Assembly (NCBI GenBank): GCA_910587255.1
Contig: CAJUKT010000121.1
Location: 1 to 64,000, forward strand
Direction: 5' to 3'
Origin: an uncultured Oscillospiraceae bacterium
GTDB lineage: Bacteria > Bacillota > Clostridia > Oscillospirales > Oscillospiraceae
DNA: 64,000 bases
Positions within the stretch are counted from its first letter, which is position 1, and each line of letters begins with the position of its first letter. A model generated the notes under the pieces. The model did not search any database. It was not told the origin of the DNA and saw only the letters and a list, made by a program, of their open reading frames with translations. Both the position numbers and the translations under genes were made by a program. Below, piece by piece: positions 25,067 to 32,369 of the stretch.

Positions 25067-25852
25067 ATGCAAAAGACAGACATTGAGTGGTGCGATGTGA
25101 CGTGGAACCCCGTGACCGGCTGTCGGCGGGGATGTGAATACTGCTATGCCCGCGGGATCGCCCGCCGGTTCGGAGGCTGGACCTGCGACGGGGTGAAGAC
25201 TATGGAGAACCTCATCAAGAAGGACCCGCCGGTGCTGGATAAGCCCCTGCTGATTAAGCGCAGCAGCGGGAAGGTAGAAAATGCTCCGTTCCCCTTCGGC
25301 TTCGAGCCCACGCTCCACCTGTACCGGCTGGATGAGCCGTACCAGCGCAAGGGCCGGAACATCTTCGTTTGCTCCATGGCGGACCTGTTCGGGCCGTGGG
25401 TGCCGACCGAGTGGATTGCCGAGGTGTTCAAAGCCTGCCTGCTGTCACCTCAGCATCGCTACCTGTTCCTGACGAAGTACCCTGAGCGGTATCTGGAGTT
25501 GGACGCAGCCGGGGCGCTTCCATGCCAGGAGAATTTCTGGTACGGCTCTACTGCTACCAACCCGGAGAAGGACCAGATGATGTACTCGGACCGGTTCAAC
25601 ACGTTCGTCAGCATTGAGCCCCTGCTGGGACCGTTCGGAACCCCGGCCACCGGAGCCCTAGACCTCATCGACTGGTTTATCGTCGGGGCGGAGACGGGGA
25701 ACCGGAAGGGGAAGGTGGTCCCGGAGAAGGCGTGGGTGAAGGAGATCGTGGACTACTGCGATGCTGCCGGGAAGCCGGTGTTTATGAAGGACAGCCTCAT
25801 CCCCATCGTCGATGAATCGCTGTGGCGTAGGGCGTCTCCGTGGGAGGAATGA
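25067..25852 (+). CDS. DUF5131/phage Gp37-Gp68 family protein, radical-SAM-like
   Basis: A 261-residue protein beginning TDIEWCDVTWNPVTGC, with cysteines at 19, 23 and 26 in the CX3CX2C spacing that binds the 4Fe-4S cluster of radical SAM enzymes. HLYRLDEPYQ, FVCSMADLFG, FLTKYPERY and FVSIEPLLGP are hallmarks of DUF5131. The family is common in phages and its chemistry is not established; a nucleic-acid or nucleotide modification role is a reasonable inference. ATG 25067 is preferred over GTG 25058. Confidence 0.85.
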   Translation: MQKTDIEWCDVTWNPVTGCRRGCEYCYARGIARRFGGWTCDGVKTMENLIKKDPPVLDKPLLIKRSSGKVENAPFPFGFEPTLHLYRLDEPYQRKGRNIFVCSMADLFGPWVPTEWIAEVFKACLLSPQHRYLFLTKYPERYLELDAAGALPCQENFWYGSTATNPEKDQMMYSDRFNTFVSIEPLLGPFGTPATGALDLIDWFIVGAETGNRKGKVVPEKAWVKEIVDYCDAAGKPVFMKDSLIPIVDESLWRRASPWEE

Positions 25853-25854
25853 AT

Positions 25855-26424
25855 ATGGGAATCAAGGATTTTAAGGTCGGCCAGACCGCCTATATCATCG
25901 GCGAAGGACGGCGCAGGGACGACGGTAAGGTAACGGCGGTAGAGGTCGTCAAGGTCGGCAGGATATACGTCACCGTCAATGAGGGCGGTAGTCGGGAATC
26001 GCGGTTCTGCGAGGTGGTTGGCTTTGCGGGCTGTCTCGCAGAGGACAAGAACTACGGCACAAAGCGCCTCCTGTTCCTGACAACAAAGGCTGTGGACGAG
26101 TATAACGAGCTTGAAGACCTGCGGAACTGGGTGCAGGAGGCAACAAACTGGTTAAAGGCCAAGGATTACACCCTCACCCAGCTTCGGGAAGTAAAGAGGA
26201 TTTTGGAGCGGGAAGGAGAGCCGAGAAAGCACGTTTTCGCAAGAACCACAATGTGTACTATGCCGGGGAGTTGTACGGAGTGCAAGCTGGGCGAGAGGTA
26301 TGGCTATGTCGGAGACGTGAAGTGCAGAATATTGAGAGAGTATTTCACCGGGAACGTGGAACCGCCCTACAAGGAGCGCCCGGACGAATGCCCGCTCTTG
26401 GAAATGGAGGTAAGCCCATTATGA
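25855..26424 (+). CDS. Unknown phage protein with C-terminal cysteine motif
   Basis: A 189-residue protein from ATG 25855 with GGAGG eight bases upstream. The N-terminal part (DFKVGQTAYIIGEG, VVKVGRIYVTV) looks like a small beta barrel. A helical middle and a C-terminal CTMPGSCTECKLG with a later CRILREYF and CPLLE follow. Four or more cysteines suggest metal binding. Not recognised. Confidence 0.55.
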   Translation: MGIKDFKVGQTAYIIGEGRRRDDGKVTAVEVVKVGRIYVTVNEGGSRESRFCEVVGFAGCLAEDKNYGTKRLLFLTTKAVDEYNELEDLRNWVQEATNWLKAKDYTLTQLREVKRILEREGEPRKHVFARTTMCTMPGSCTECKLGERYGYVGDVKCRILREYFTGNVEPPYKERPDECPLLEMEVSPL

Positions 26425-26642
26425 GAAAATGCAAGGCTGCGATTTGGCAGAACGGAGAACAGGTTCCTGTGGAGGGCCTGTTTCACCGGTGGGCTCAGCA
26501 GTACGAGGACTGCGGGGACGCTGGCATCGGAAACTACACCGTCGCCCTCATTGAGCTGGTGGACGGCAGGATTGTGGAAGCTGCCCCTGATACGGTAGTG
26601 TTCACCGAACCGGCCCAGCAAGCACCGCTCTCCAGCCGATAA
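26421..26642 (+). CDS. Small unknown protein
   Basis: A 73-residue protein from ATG 26421, overlapping the previous stop (ATGA). It contains FHRWAQQYEDCG and TVALIELVDGRIVEA, a compact beta-rich pattern seen in many short phage accessory proteins. Function unknown. Confidence 0.5.
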   Translation: MRKCKAAIWQNGEQVPVEGLFHRWAQQYEDCGDAGIGNYTVALIELVDGRIVEAAPDTVVFTEPAQQAPLSSR

Positions 26643-26727
26643 CAGCAAAAGAATCAATCAATCCTTCACCTGGAGATGTCCAAGCGGCTCCATTCGGGTG
26701 AAATAACAAAGAATTGGAGGATTTTTT

Positions 26728-27063
26728 ATGGAAGAGCTTATGAAAGCTGTCTCCGCCCTGGTGGGCGAGGAATACCAGAGGGCCGCAGCCGAGCACGGGG
26801 GCGCGGCCAATACCCCGCACGAAGGTTACGCCCTCATCAAAGAGGAGGAGGAAGAGGCCGGCGATCAGATGTCCACGGTCAGCCAGAAGGTCACGGCACT
26901 CTGGTGGTCGGTGAAGGGGGATAACCTGGGGGCTCAGAGGGAGTACCTTGACGAGATCAGGACCGCTGCTATTCTTGGGGCTTGCGAGCTTATCCAAGTG
27001 GCAGCCATGGCAGACAAGGCCGTTGAAGGGCTCAAAAGGATGATAGGGGGCGAAGCGGAGTGA
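26728..27063 (+). CDS. Helical phage protein of unknown function
   Basis: A 111-residue protein from ATG 26728 (TTGGAGG upstream). All-helical, with EEYQRAAAEHGG, a run of six glutamates, and AILGACELIQVAAMADKAVEG. The pattern resembles phage-encoded helical proteins sometimes related to the MazG-like pyrophosphatase fold, but no catalytic motif is clear. It overlaps the ASCH gene start. Confidence 0.5.
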   Translation: MEELMKAVSALVGEEYQRAAAEHGGAANTPHEGYALIKEEEEEAGDQMSTVSQKVTALWWSVKGDNLGAQREYLDEIRTAAILGACELIQVAAMADKAVEGLKRMIGGEAE

Positions 27064-27569
27064 AGGCCATTACCATCTGGCAGCCCTGGGCATCTCTACT
27101 GGCCCACCGAGCAAAGACCTATGAAACCCGGTCATGGGAGACAGCGTACCGCGGACCCATCGCTATCCATGCGGCCGCCATCAAAGTGCCGCAGGTTCTG
27201 AAGAGGTGCTTCCCGGAGGCGAAGGACCAAATGATGTTCTTCGACGCCATCGCCAAGGGCCTGCATGGGTGCTACACCACCAAAGAAATCGAGAGAATCT
27301 TGAATGAGCTCCCGACGGGGTGCGTGGTAGCCACCGCCAACCTGGTCGGATGCCACAAGATTGCCGCTATACATGGTGAGCGAGCCAGGTGCTTCGGAAA
27401 TGACCCCTTCATCGGGCTGGGGGACGGGAAGACCTACACGCCAGATGATACAGAGTACGCACTCGGAGATTGGTCAAACGGACGCTTCGCCTGGGAGTTC
27501 TCTGGCATGAAGCTCATCGACCCGGTGCCTGTTAAGGGCAAACAGGGCCTGTGGAGGTGGGAGCCGTGA
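27060..27569 (+). CDS. ASCH domain protein
   Basis: A 169-residue protein starting KAITIWQPWASLLAHRAKTYE, the ASCH/EVE-superfamily signature, followed by TAYRGPIAIHAA and a later GRFAWEF. ASCH domains bind RNA or modified nucleotides, and phage copies may sense or process modified nucleic acids. GTG 27060 overlaps the preceding stop. It lies two kb from the DUF5131 gene. Confidence 0.85.
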   Translation: MKAITIWQPWASLLAHRAKTYETRSWETAYRGPIAIHAAAIKVPQVLKRCFPEAKDQMMFFDAIAKGLHGCYTTKEIERILNELPTGCVVATANLVGCHKIAAIHGERARCFGNDPFIGLGDGKTYTPDDTEYALGDWSNGRFAWEFSGMKLIDPVPVKGKQGLWRWEP

Positions 27570-27775
27570 AGAAAGAAGTATACCAACAGGGAGCCCCTGG
27601 GGAGAAGTACGGCATCTGGAACGCCTCGCGCAAGTGCTGGCAGTTCGGCATCTGCGAAGACACCCCCATGCTGGCCGTGGCCCGCCTGTTCCAGAGAATC
27701 GGGGAGGATGCCCGGAAGTGGCGGTTTGAGCCGCGCCCCCTGCCCAAAAACATGAGGAGGTCCGAGAATGAGTAA
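27566..27775 (+). CDS. Small unknown protein after ASCH gene
   Basis: A 69-residue protein from GTG 27566 with GGAGGTGGGA upstream; a GTG at 27551 is less likely. It contains YGIWNASRKCWQFGICED and RKWRFEPRPLP. Overlaps both neighbours. No family recognised. Confidence 0.5.
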   Translation: MKKEVYQQGAPGEKYGIWNASRKCWQFGICEDTPMLAVARLFQRIGEDARKWRFEPRPLPKNMRRSENE

Positions 27776-28076
27776 AGAGCCTGAGAGCGGAGTGATCCGC
27801 AAGGTCCCCAAGGCTGAGTCCGGCCTGACCGACTGCGTGGAGATGTTCGCCAACGCCAACGTCACGTCCTTCAGCCGGAAGAAGGGGAAGATACAGGGCA
27901 TCGCCGGCAGCGGCATCGCCAAGTGCAGGATGACGGCGAGCTACGAAAGCGGCGTAGTCTCCATATCCCTGAGAAGCGGGAAGCCCCTGATGGTATCCGT
28001 CCGCCTGGATGAGATGATGGCCCTGCTGCAATCCGCCTCCATGCGGGCAGCCGAAGTCAGAGGCCCGAAAGAATAA
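27768..28076 (+). CDS. Small unknown phage protein
   Basis: A 102-residue protein from ATG 27768 preceded by GAGGTCCGAG. A beta-rich middle (ASYESGVVSISLRSG) and a helical end (VRLDEMMALLQSASM) are visible. No family recognised. After it, 28087-28115 holds a C/G-rich hairpin lacking a T-run, which may slow transcription before the next gene. Confidence 0.45.
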   Translation: MSKEPESGVIRKVPKAESGLTDCVEMFANANVTSFSRKKGKIQGIAGSGIAKCRMTASYESGVVSISLRSGKPLMVSVRLDEMMALLQSASMRAAEVRGPKE

Positions 28077-28137
28077 CCTAGCCATCCGTTCCCTTCCCCC
28101 GTAGGGGGAGGGGGACGGGGGCAGAAAGGAGGAAATC

Positions 28138-28710
28138 ATGGCAGGAGGAAAGCAGTCCCGGCTCAGCGATGAGCACATCCAGAGAATCGTGGAGATGACC
28201 CTGGAAATCCAGAAGCAGAAGGAGGCCGAGGAACAGAAGGCCAGGTACGACCGACGCTTTATGAATACCAAGCTCCTGCTGAAGAATTTCAGAGCGTTCG
28301 CAGATATGGAAGACAGCTCCATATATGAAGCCTCCCAGTGCAGCGACGACGCCTACGAGATACTCAGCACCATGTTCGACCAGCCCTCAATGGATGAGCT
28401 CCGCGTGGAGAGCATCAAAAAGAGTGCCGGAAGGACGAAAATCATCATGGAACATATCAGAGCCGCGCTGGATAGTTACAAGAAACACTGTCTCAGGACC
28501 GGACGAACAGAGGACGAGCGCCGGTATCGTACCATCTGCCGCCTTTTCATCGACGAAGATGCCTGGACCGCCCAGGACATCGCAGCAGGTGAACACGTCG
28601 ATATTCGCACCGTCTACAATGACATGAATGAGGCAATATCGGCCCTGACACCAAGGATTTTTGGCATTGACGGGCTGAAGCCAACAGACGTTTCAAAAAG
28701 TCTTCATTGA
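28138..28710 (+). CDS. Sigma-70-like late transcription regulator (ArpU-type)
   Basis: A 190-residue helical protein. The C-terminal part RRYRTICRLFIDEDAWTAQDIA followed by DIRTVYNDMNEAISAL is a sigma-region-4-like helix-turn-helix, as in ArpU/RinA-type late activators of Firmicutes phages. Its position at the end of the early region, just before the tRNA, terminase and structural genes, fits a late-gene activator. ATG 28138 follows AAAGGAGG. Confidence 0.7.
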   Translation: MAGGKQSRLSDEHIQRIVEMTLEIQKQKEAEEQKARYDRRFMNTKLLLKNFRAFADMEDSSIYEASQCSDDAYEILSTMFDQPSMDELRVESIKKSAGRTKIIMEHIRAALDSYKKHCLRTGRTEDERRYRTICRLFIDEDAWTAQDIAAGEHVDIRTVYNDMNEAISALTPRIFGIDGLKPTDVSKSLH

Positions 28711-28735
28711 CAATACAATAACCGCTGTGGTAAGG
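28707..28735 (+). promoter_or_regulatory. Possible promoter/operator variant
   Basis: TTGACA (28707-28712) is followed by TAACCGCTGTGGTAA (about 28719-28733), a degenerate version of the TTACCG-N3-CGGTAA operator. The -10 is unclear. It overlaps the stop of the late regulator gene. Confidence 0.35.
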
Positions 28736-28840
28736 TGTAGGAGCAAAGGCTGGATGTGTCACCCCTAAAAAGAGGTTTTTCCGCCCCGCCGCCTCGCTCC
28801 AGAAGGTCAGCAAAAACCACTGAAATCAGGCGTTTTTGAC

Positions 28841-28899
28841 TTGACAAGGCCGCCATAATGGGTAGAATGAAAGTATGATACCCATTACCGCAGCGGTGA
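28841..28899 (+). promoter_or_regulatory. Promoter and operator-like site before the DUF488 gene
   Basis: TTGACA (28841-28846), a 16-base spacer and TAGAAT (28863-28868) make a strong promoter. Downstream, TTACCGCAGCGGTGA (28885-28899) matches the phage operator with one mismatch. The -10 box is identical to that of the other operator promoters, but the operator lies after it rather than in the spacer. Confidence 0.6.
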
Positions 28900-28915
28900 A
28901 CAAGGAGTGAGTAAG

Positions 28916-29386
28916 ATGGTGTATACCAGTAGATATAGCAATCCTGAGCTGAAGAGCGGAAAGTATACGACGGTCCGCATTTCACTGGGGAGCCCCAAGT
29001 GGCCCATCGGCTACAGCCTGGATGCTGAGATGGCAGACCTGATGCCGTTCGGCCTCCTGAACAAGTTTGAGGAGTACGAGGACTTCGAGAGAGCGTACTT
29101 CGACCGGCTGAACCAGAAGGGCGTCCAGAGAATCCAGGCCCAGCTCCAGAGGTTTGAGCGGAGCGGCAAAGATGTCGTGCTACTCTGCTATGAAGACATC
29201 CGCAAGCCTGACTTCTGGTGCCACCGGCGGACATTTGCCGACTGGTGGATGAAGCAGACCGGGGAGGAAATCCCGGAACTATTCGACCCGACCCCGGACC
29301 CCACAAAAGCCCGTCAGGGCCCGTCTAAGAGGGGTTCGCAGACACCCCCTACCACATTCCAACTGGAGCAGCTCGCGCTGTTCTAA
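28916..29386 (+). CDS. DUF488 family protein
   Basis: A 156-residue protein from ATG 28916 (AAGGAG upstream; GTG 28907 possible). It starts VYTSRYSNPEL, contains ISLGSPKW and VVLLCYEDIRKPDFWCHRR, and ends with a proline-rich tail. The CYE-x-CHR pattern is the conserved core of DUF488. Function is not established. It has its own promoter with an operator-like site, so it may be expressed independently of the early operon. Confidence 0.8.
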   Translation: MVYTSRYSNPELKSGKYTTVRISLGSPKWPIGYSLDAEMADLMPFGLLNKFEEYEDFERAYFDRLNQKGVQRIQAQLQRFERSGKDVVLLCYEDIRKPDFWCHRRTFADWWMKQTGEEIPELFDPTPDPTKARQGPSKRGSQTPPTTFQLEQLALF

Positions 29387-29416
29387 GCGGATACAGGGCC
29401 CTACAAAGGCCCTCAT

Positions 29417-29489
29417 GCGAAGTTCGTCTAACGGAGGACGCCGGGCTACCCGCCCGGAGGCGCAGGTCCGAACCCTGCACTTCGCTCCA
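29417..29489 (+). tRNA. tRNA-Gly-like, anticodon ACC, CCA encoded
   Basis: A full cloverleaf of 73 bases: a perfect 7-bp acceptor (GCGAAGT/ACTTCGC), a 4-bp D stem with a short AACGGA loop, a 5-bp anticodon stem (CCGGG/CCCGG) with loop CTACCCG, a 4-base variable region, a 5-bp T stem (GCAGG/CCTGC), and a genomic CCA. The anticodon reads ACC (glycine GGU). A34 is rare in bacterial glycine tRNAs. Base 37 is C and the T-loop is TCCGAAC instead of TTCGAAx, so decoding function is uncertain. Confidence 0.75.
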
Positions 29490-29503
29490 TATCAACAGGT
29501 GAG

Positions 29504-29534
29504 AGAGCGGTTGCGATGAGCAGCCGCTCTTTTG
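29504..29534 (+). terminator. Terminator after the tRNA
   Basis: AGAGCGGTTGC (29504-29514) pairs with GCAGCCGCTCT (29520-29530) around GATGA, with one G-T pair, and is followed by TTT. It separates the tRNA transcript from the late genes. Confidence 0.75.
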
Positions 29535-29558
29535 CTATGACTTCGAGGAGGGTAGCGT

Positions 29559-30965
29559 ATGTTCTACGGCTCAGTACCGGCGGAAGCTCAGGCCATTATG
29601 AACAAGATCGTGAAGGCGTGGGATGTGTCCGACATTTACGTCGGGTGTTCCGGCAACTTCACCTTGGAGAAGTTCATCGGTCCCCTTGAGCAGTTCCGCC
29701 TGCATAGCAACGATGTGACGATGTACTCACTCTGTCTGGGGGCTCACTTCATGCGGGAGCACGTTCCCCTGGAGCTGTCGGAGGAGGGGGAGGCGATGTT
29801 CCCTTGGCTCCCTGAGTACATGAAGACGGACGTGGACCGGCTTGCCACCATGCTGCTGTGCTCCAGAATCGTCGCCTTCACTGACAAGGGCGACAACCCA
29901 TATTACAAGATGATGCTGGAAGAAAGTGTCCGCCAGTTCCCGACCATGCACGAAAAGACAGTGGCGAAGGTGAGCGCGAACACCCTGACCATATCCAGCT
30001 ATTTCAACGGAGACGCGGCCGAGTTCGTGAAGCAGGCCCCGGCTGATGCCGGCTTTATCTCATTCCCGCCGTTCAAAAAGGCGGGCAAGGCTTTTGTGAA
30101 GGACTTTGCAAAGCTGGAGAAGATGTTCAAGTTCACACCGCCTGAGTACGGCTTTTTTGATGAGCAGTCCCTGGTGGACTACTTCCGACAGATTATGACG
30201 AAGAAGGAGTGGTGCTTCGGTACAGATATGCGCCTGCCAGCGGATGAGTTCGGGGAACACCTGAAAGGCATGACGAAGACCACCAACAGGGGAATCCCCA
30301 TCTACCTATACGCGAGCTCTGGTCATCCTCAGATTGTCACTCCGCTTCAGTCCACGACCCAGGCCAACATCAAGAAGTTCGGGCAGGGGATGGAGATGGG
30401 CGACGACATCCGGCTCTTCGAGCTGTCGAACGATGCCTTCCAGACGTTGCGGAGCCAGTACATGAACATCAACATCCGCCCAGGCTCAGCCACCCTTGCC
30501 ATCGGCGTGGTGGTGGACGGCTACCTCATCGGTGTGTACGCCTTTTCCGCTGGCCCGACCGTGGCCCAGTGGGATAAGCACATCGAGACGCCGACGGTCT
30601 ACCTGCTGTCCGACTTCCCGGTTGAGCCCACAGACTATAAGCACCTGGCGAAGCTGGTACTGTACGCAGCTCTGTCGAAGGAGAGTAAGCGGATCGCTGA
30701 GCGCATCACGAAACGGCGAGCTGCCTCCCTGGTCACTACGGCCTTCAGCAAGAACCCGGAGAGCATGAAGTACCGCGGGCTGTTCAAGGTGCTGAACCGG
30801 AAGCACAACGATTCCCTCCAGAAAGCAGACTGGGCGAAGGACATCGACCCGGCCAACGCTTACTATATGCAGCCGTATGAAATCAACTACGGCGCCCCCC
30901 TGGGCCAGTGGACGCTGAAGGAGGGGCTGGCCCTCTGGAAGAAGAAGCACTCGCAGAAGCGGTAG
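29559..30965 (+). CDS. Phage protein resembling putative antirestriction adenine methyltransferase
   Basis: A 468-residue protein. The start MFYGSVPAEAQAIMNKIVKA and VSDIYVGCSGNFTLEK resemble phage proteins annotated as putative antirestriction adenine methyltransferases (from memory). The C-terminal third (ATLAIGVVVDGYLIGVYAFS, LLSDFPVEP, KLVLYAALSKESKRIAER) looks like the acetyltransferase fold of Mom-type DNA modifiers. No NPPY-type methylase motif is visible. It is directly upstream of a ParB-like gene and the terminase, a common place for DNA-protection genes. Assignment is tentative. Confidence 0.5.
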   Translation: MFYGSVPAEAQAIMNKIVKAWDVSDIYVGCSGNFTLEKFIGPLEQFRLHSNDVTMYSLCLGAHFMREHVPLELSEEGEAMFPWLPEYMKTDVDRLATMLLCSRIVAFTDKGDNPYYKMMLEESVRQFPTMHEKTVAKVSANTLTISSYFNGDAAEFVKQAPADAGFISFPPFKKAGKAFVKDFAKLEKMFKFTPPEYGFFDEQSLVDYFRQIMTKKEWCFGTDMRLPADEFGEHLKGMTKTTNRGIPIYLYASSGHPQIVTPLQSTTQANIKKFGQGMEMGDDIRLFELSNDAFQTLRSQYMNINIRPGSATLAIGVVVDGYLIGVYAFSAGPTVAQWDKHIETPTVYLLSDFPVEPTDYKHLAKLVLYAALSKESKRIAERITKRRAASLVTTAFSKNPESMKYRGLFKVLNRKHNDSLQKADWAKDIDPANAYYMQPYEINYGAPLGQWTLKEGLALWKKKHSQKR

Positions 30966-30979
30966 AAGGAGGAGCTGAC

Positions 30980-31873
30980 ATGATTAACACGCGCATTATC
31001 GAGATTGACCCCCGCGAGCTGAAGCTGCTGAAGATGAACGCCCGCTTCATGCGGCATGAGGAGTTCCAGCGGCTGGTGGCGAACGTGAAGAAGGACGGGC
31101 AGCTCACCTCAGCCCCGTTCGCGGCCCTGGACCCCGCCGACGGCAAGTACGAGGTGCTGTCCGGCAACCACCGGGTCCAGGCTGCTGTCTCCGCCGGCCT
31201 GGAGAAAATCCCTTGCATCATCACGGACGATGAGATGTCCGAAGAGCAGCGCATCGCCATCCAGCTCTCCCACAACGCCATTGTGGGTCAGGATGACCCG
31301 GATGTCCTGAAGAAGCTGTATGACAAGATTCTGGACATCGACCTGAAGGAATACTCCGGCTTGGATGATAAGACGCTGGGGCTGCTGGACAAGGCCAGCT
31401 CTCAGGCGATGAGTGAGGCCAACTTGGAGTTCCAGGTCCTGAGTATTGTGTATCTTCCCGATGAATTGAAGGAGGCCCAGCGCGTCATCGACAAAGCGCG
31501 GGAGGCGGTGAAGACCGGGAGCTCCGTGTGGCTGGCGCGAGACAGCGAGTATGAGAAGTGGCTGGACGCCCAGGAGACAGCTTCCTCCGCCTACAACGTG
31601 AAGAATGTGTCTGCGGCCATGCAGCTCATCTTTCGCATCTTCGAGGAGAACCTGGGCCAGCTCGCTGAGGGCTGGGAGGGAGCTGACCCGAAGAACGACA
31701 ATTCGATGTGGGTCCCGCTGTCCACGGTGATCGGCCGCAGCAAAATCCCTGTTGGGAGTGCGAAGGTCATCAAGAAGGCCCTAGACCGCATGGTCGGCCA
31801 CGGCGACATCACCAACAAGAATTTGTGGGAGGGCCTGGAGTATCTCTGTGCCGACTACTTAGGAGGGGATTGA
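30980..31873 (+). CDS. ParB-like nuclease domain protein
   Basis: A 297-residue protein. The N-terminal ParB/sulfiredoxin fold (about 5-100) has IEIDPRELKLL, the GNHRVQAA motif with its conserved arginine, and a QLSHNAIVGQDD segment. The C-terminal part is helical. Phage ParB-like proteins near the terminase are often coupled to DNA modification or packaging. ATG 30980 follows GGAGGAGC. It is co-transcribed with the upstream modifier-like gene and the terminase small subunit. Confidence 0.85.
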   Translation: MINTRIIEIDPRELKLLKMNARFMRHEEFQRLVANVKKDGQLTSAPFAALDPADGKYEVLSGNHRVQAAVSAGLEKIPCIITDDEMSEEQRIAIQLSHNAIVGQDDPDVLKKLYDKILDIDLKEYSGLDDKTLGLLDKASSQAMSEANLEFQVLSIVYLPDELKEAQRVIDKAREAVKTGSSVWLARDSEYEKWLDAQETASSAYNVKNVSAAMQLIFRIFEENLGQLAEGWEGADPKNDNSMWVPLSTVIGRSKIPVGSAKVIKKALDRMVGHGDITNKNLWEGLEYLCADYLGGD

Positions 31874-31874
31874 T

Positions 31875-32369
31875 ATGCCGCAGCCCAGCGCATACAACGA
31901 GCAGTATCACAAAGACTGGGCGTGGTCGCTGTCGCTGAAGGGCGCAACTGATGATGAGATGGCGGAAGCCTTCGGTATCTCGGTCCGAACCCTCCATCGG
32001 TGGAAGAAACAATACCCTGAGCTGAAGGAGGCCATCGACCACGGGAAGTCTGTGGCTGACGCCAAGGTCAAGCGCAGCCTCTATGAGCGGGCTGTCGGCT
32101 ATGATGCCAAAGACGTGAAGCAGGTCATTTCAACGGACAAGGCGACCGGCCGGCAGGTGGTGGAAAAGACTGAGGTGACAACGAAGCATATCGCCCCGGA
32201 TACCATGGCTATCATGTACTGGCTCAATAACCGGAGCAAGGGGGAGTTCTCTCAGCGGCAGGAAATCACCCTCGGCGGTGCCGTGAAGACCTCGCCGATG
32301 GAGAAGCTGACTGAGGATGAACTCCGCGCCCTGGCCCGGATGGACGGGGAGCAGGATGGCGAGGAGTAG
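31875..32369 (+). CDS. terS: Terminase small subunit
   Basis: A 164-residue protein with an N-terminal helix-turn-helix (LSLKGATDDEMAEAFGIS, VRTLHRWKKQYPELKEAI), a KRSLYERAVGY motif and a helical C-terminus, as in small terminases that recognise the packaging site. ATG 31875 follows AGGAGGGG. It overlaps the large subunit by 14 bases. Confidence 0.88.
   Translation: MPQPSAYNEQYHKDWAWSLSLKGATDDEMAEAFGISVRTLHRWKKQYPELKEAIDHGKSVADAKVKRSLYERAVGYDAKDVKQVISTDKATGRQVVEKTEVTTKHIAPDTMAIMYWLNNRSKGEFSQRQEITLGGAVKTSPMEKLTEDELRALARMDGEQDGEE

Noticed and set aside
26253..26642. Long upstream frame of the small gene at 26421
   Set aside because: The upstream part overlaps a coding gene in another frame; ATG 26421 overlapping the previous stop is the better start.
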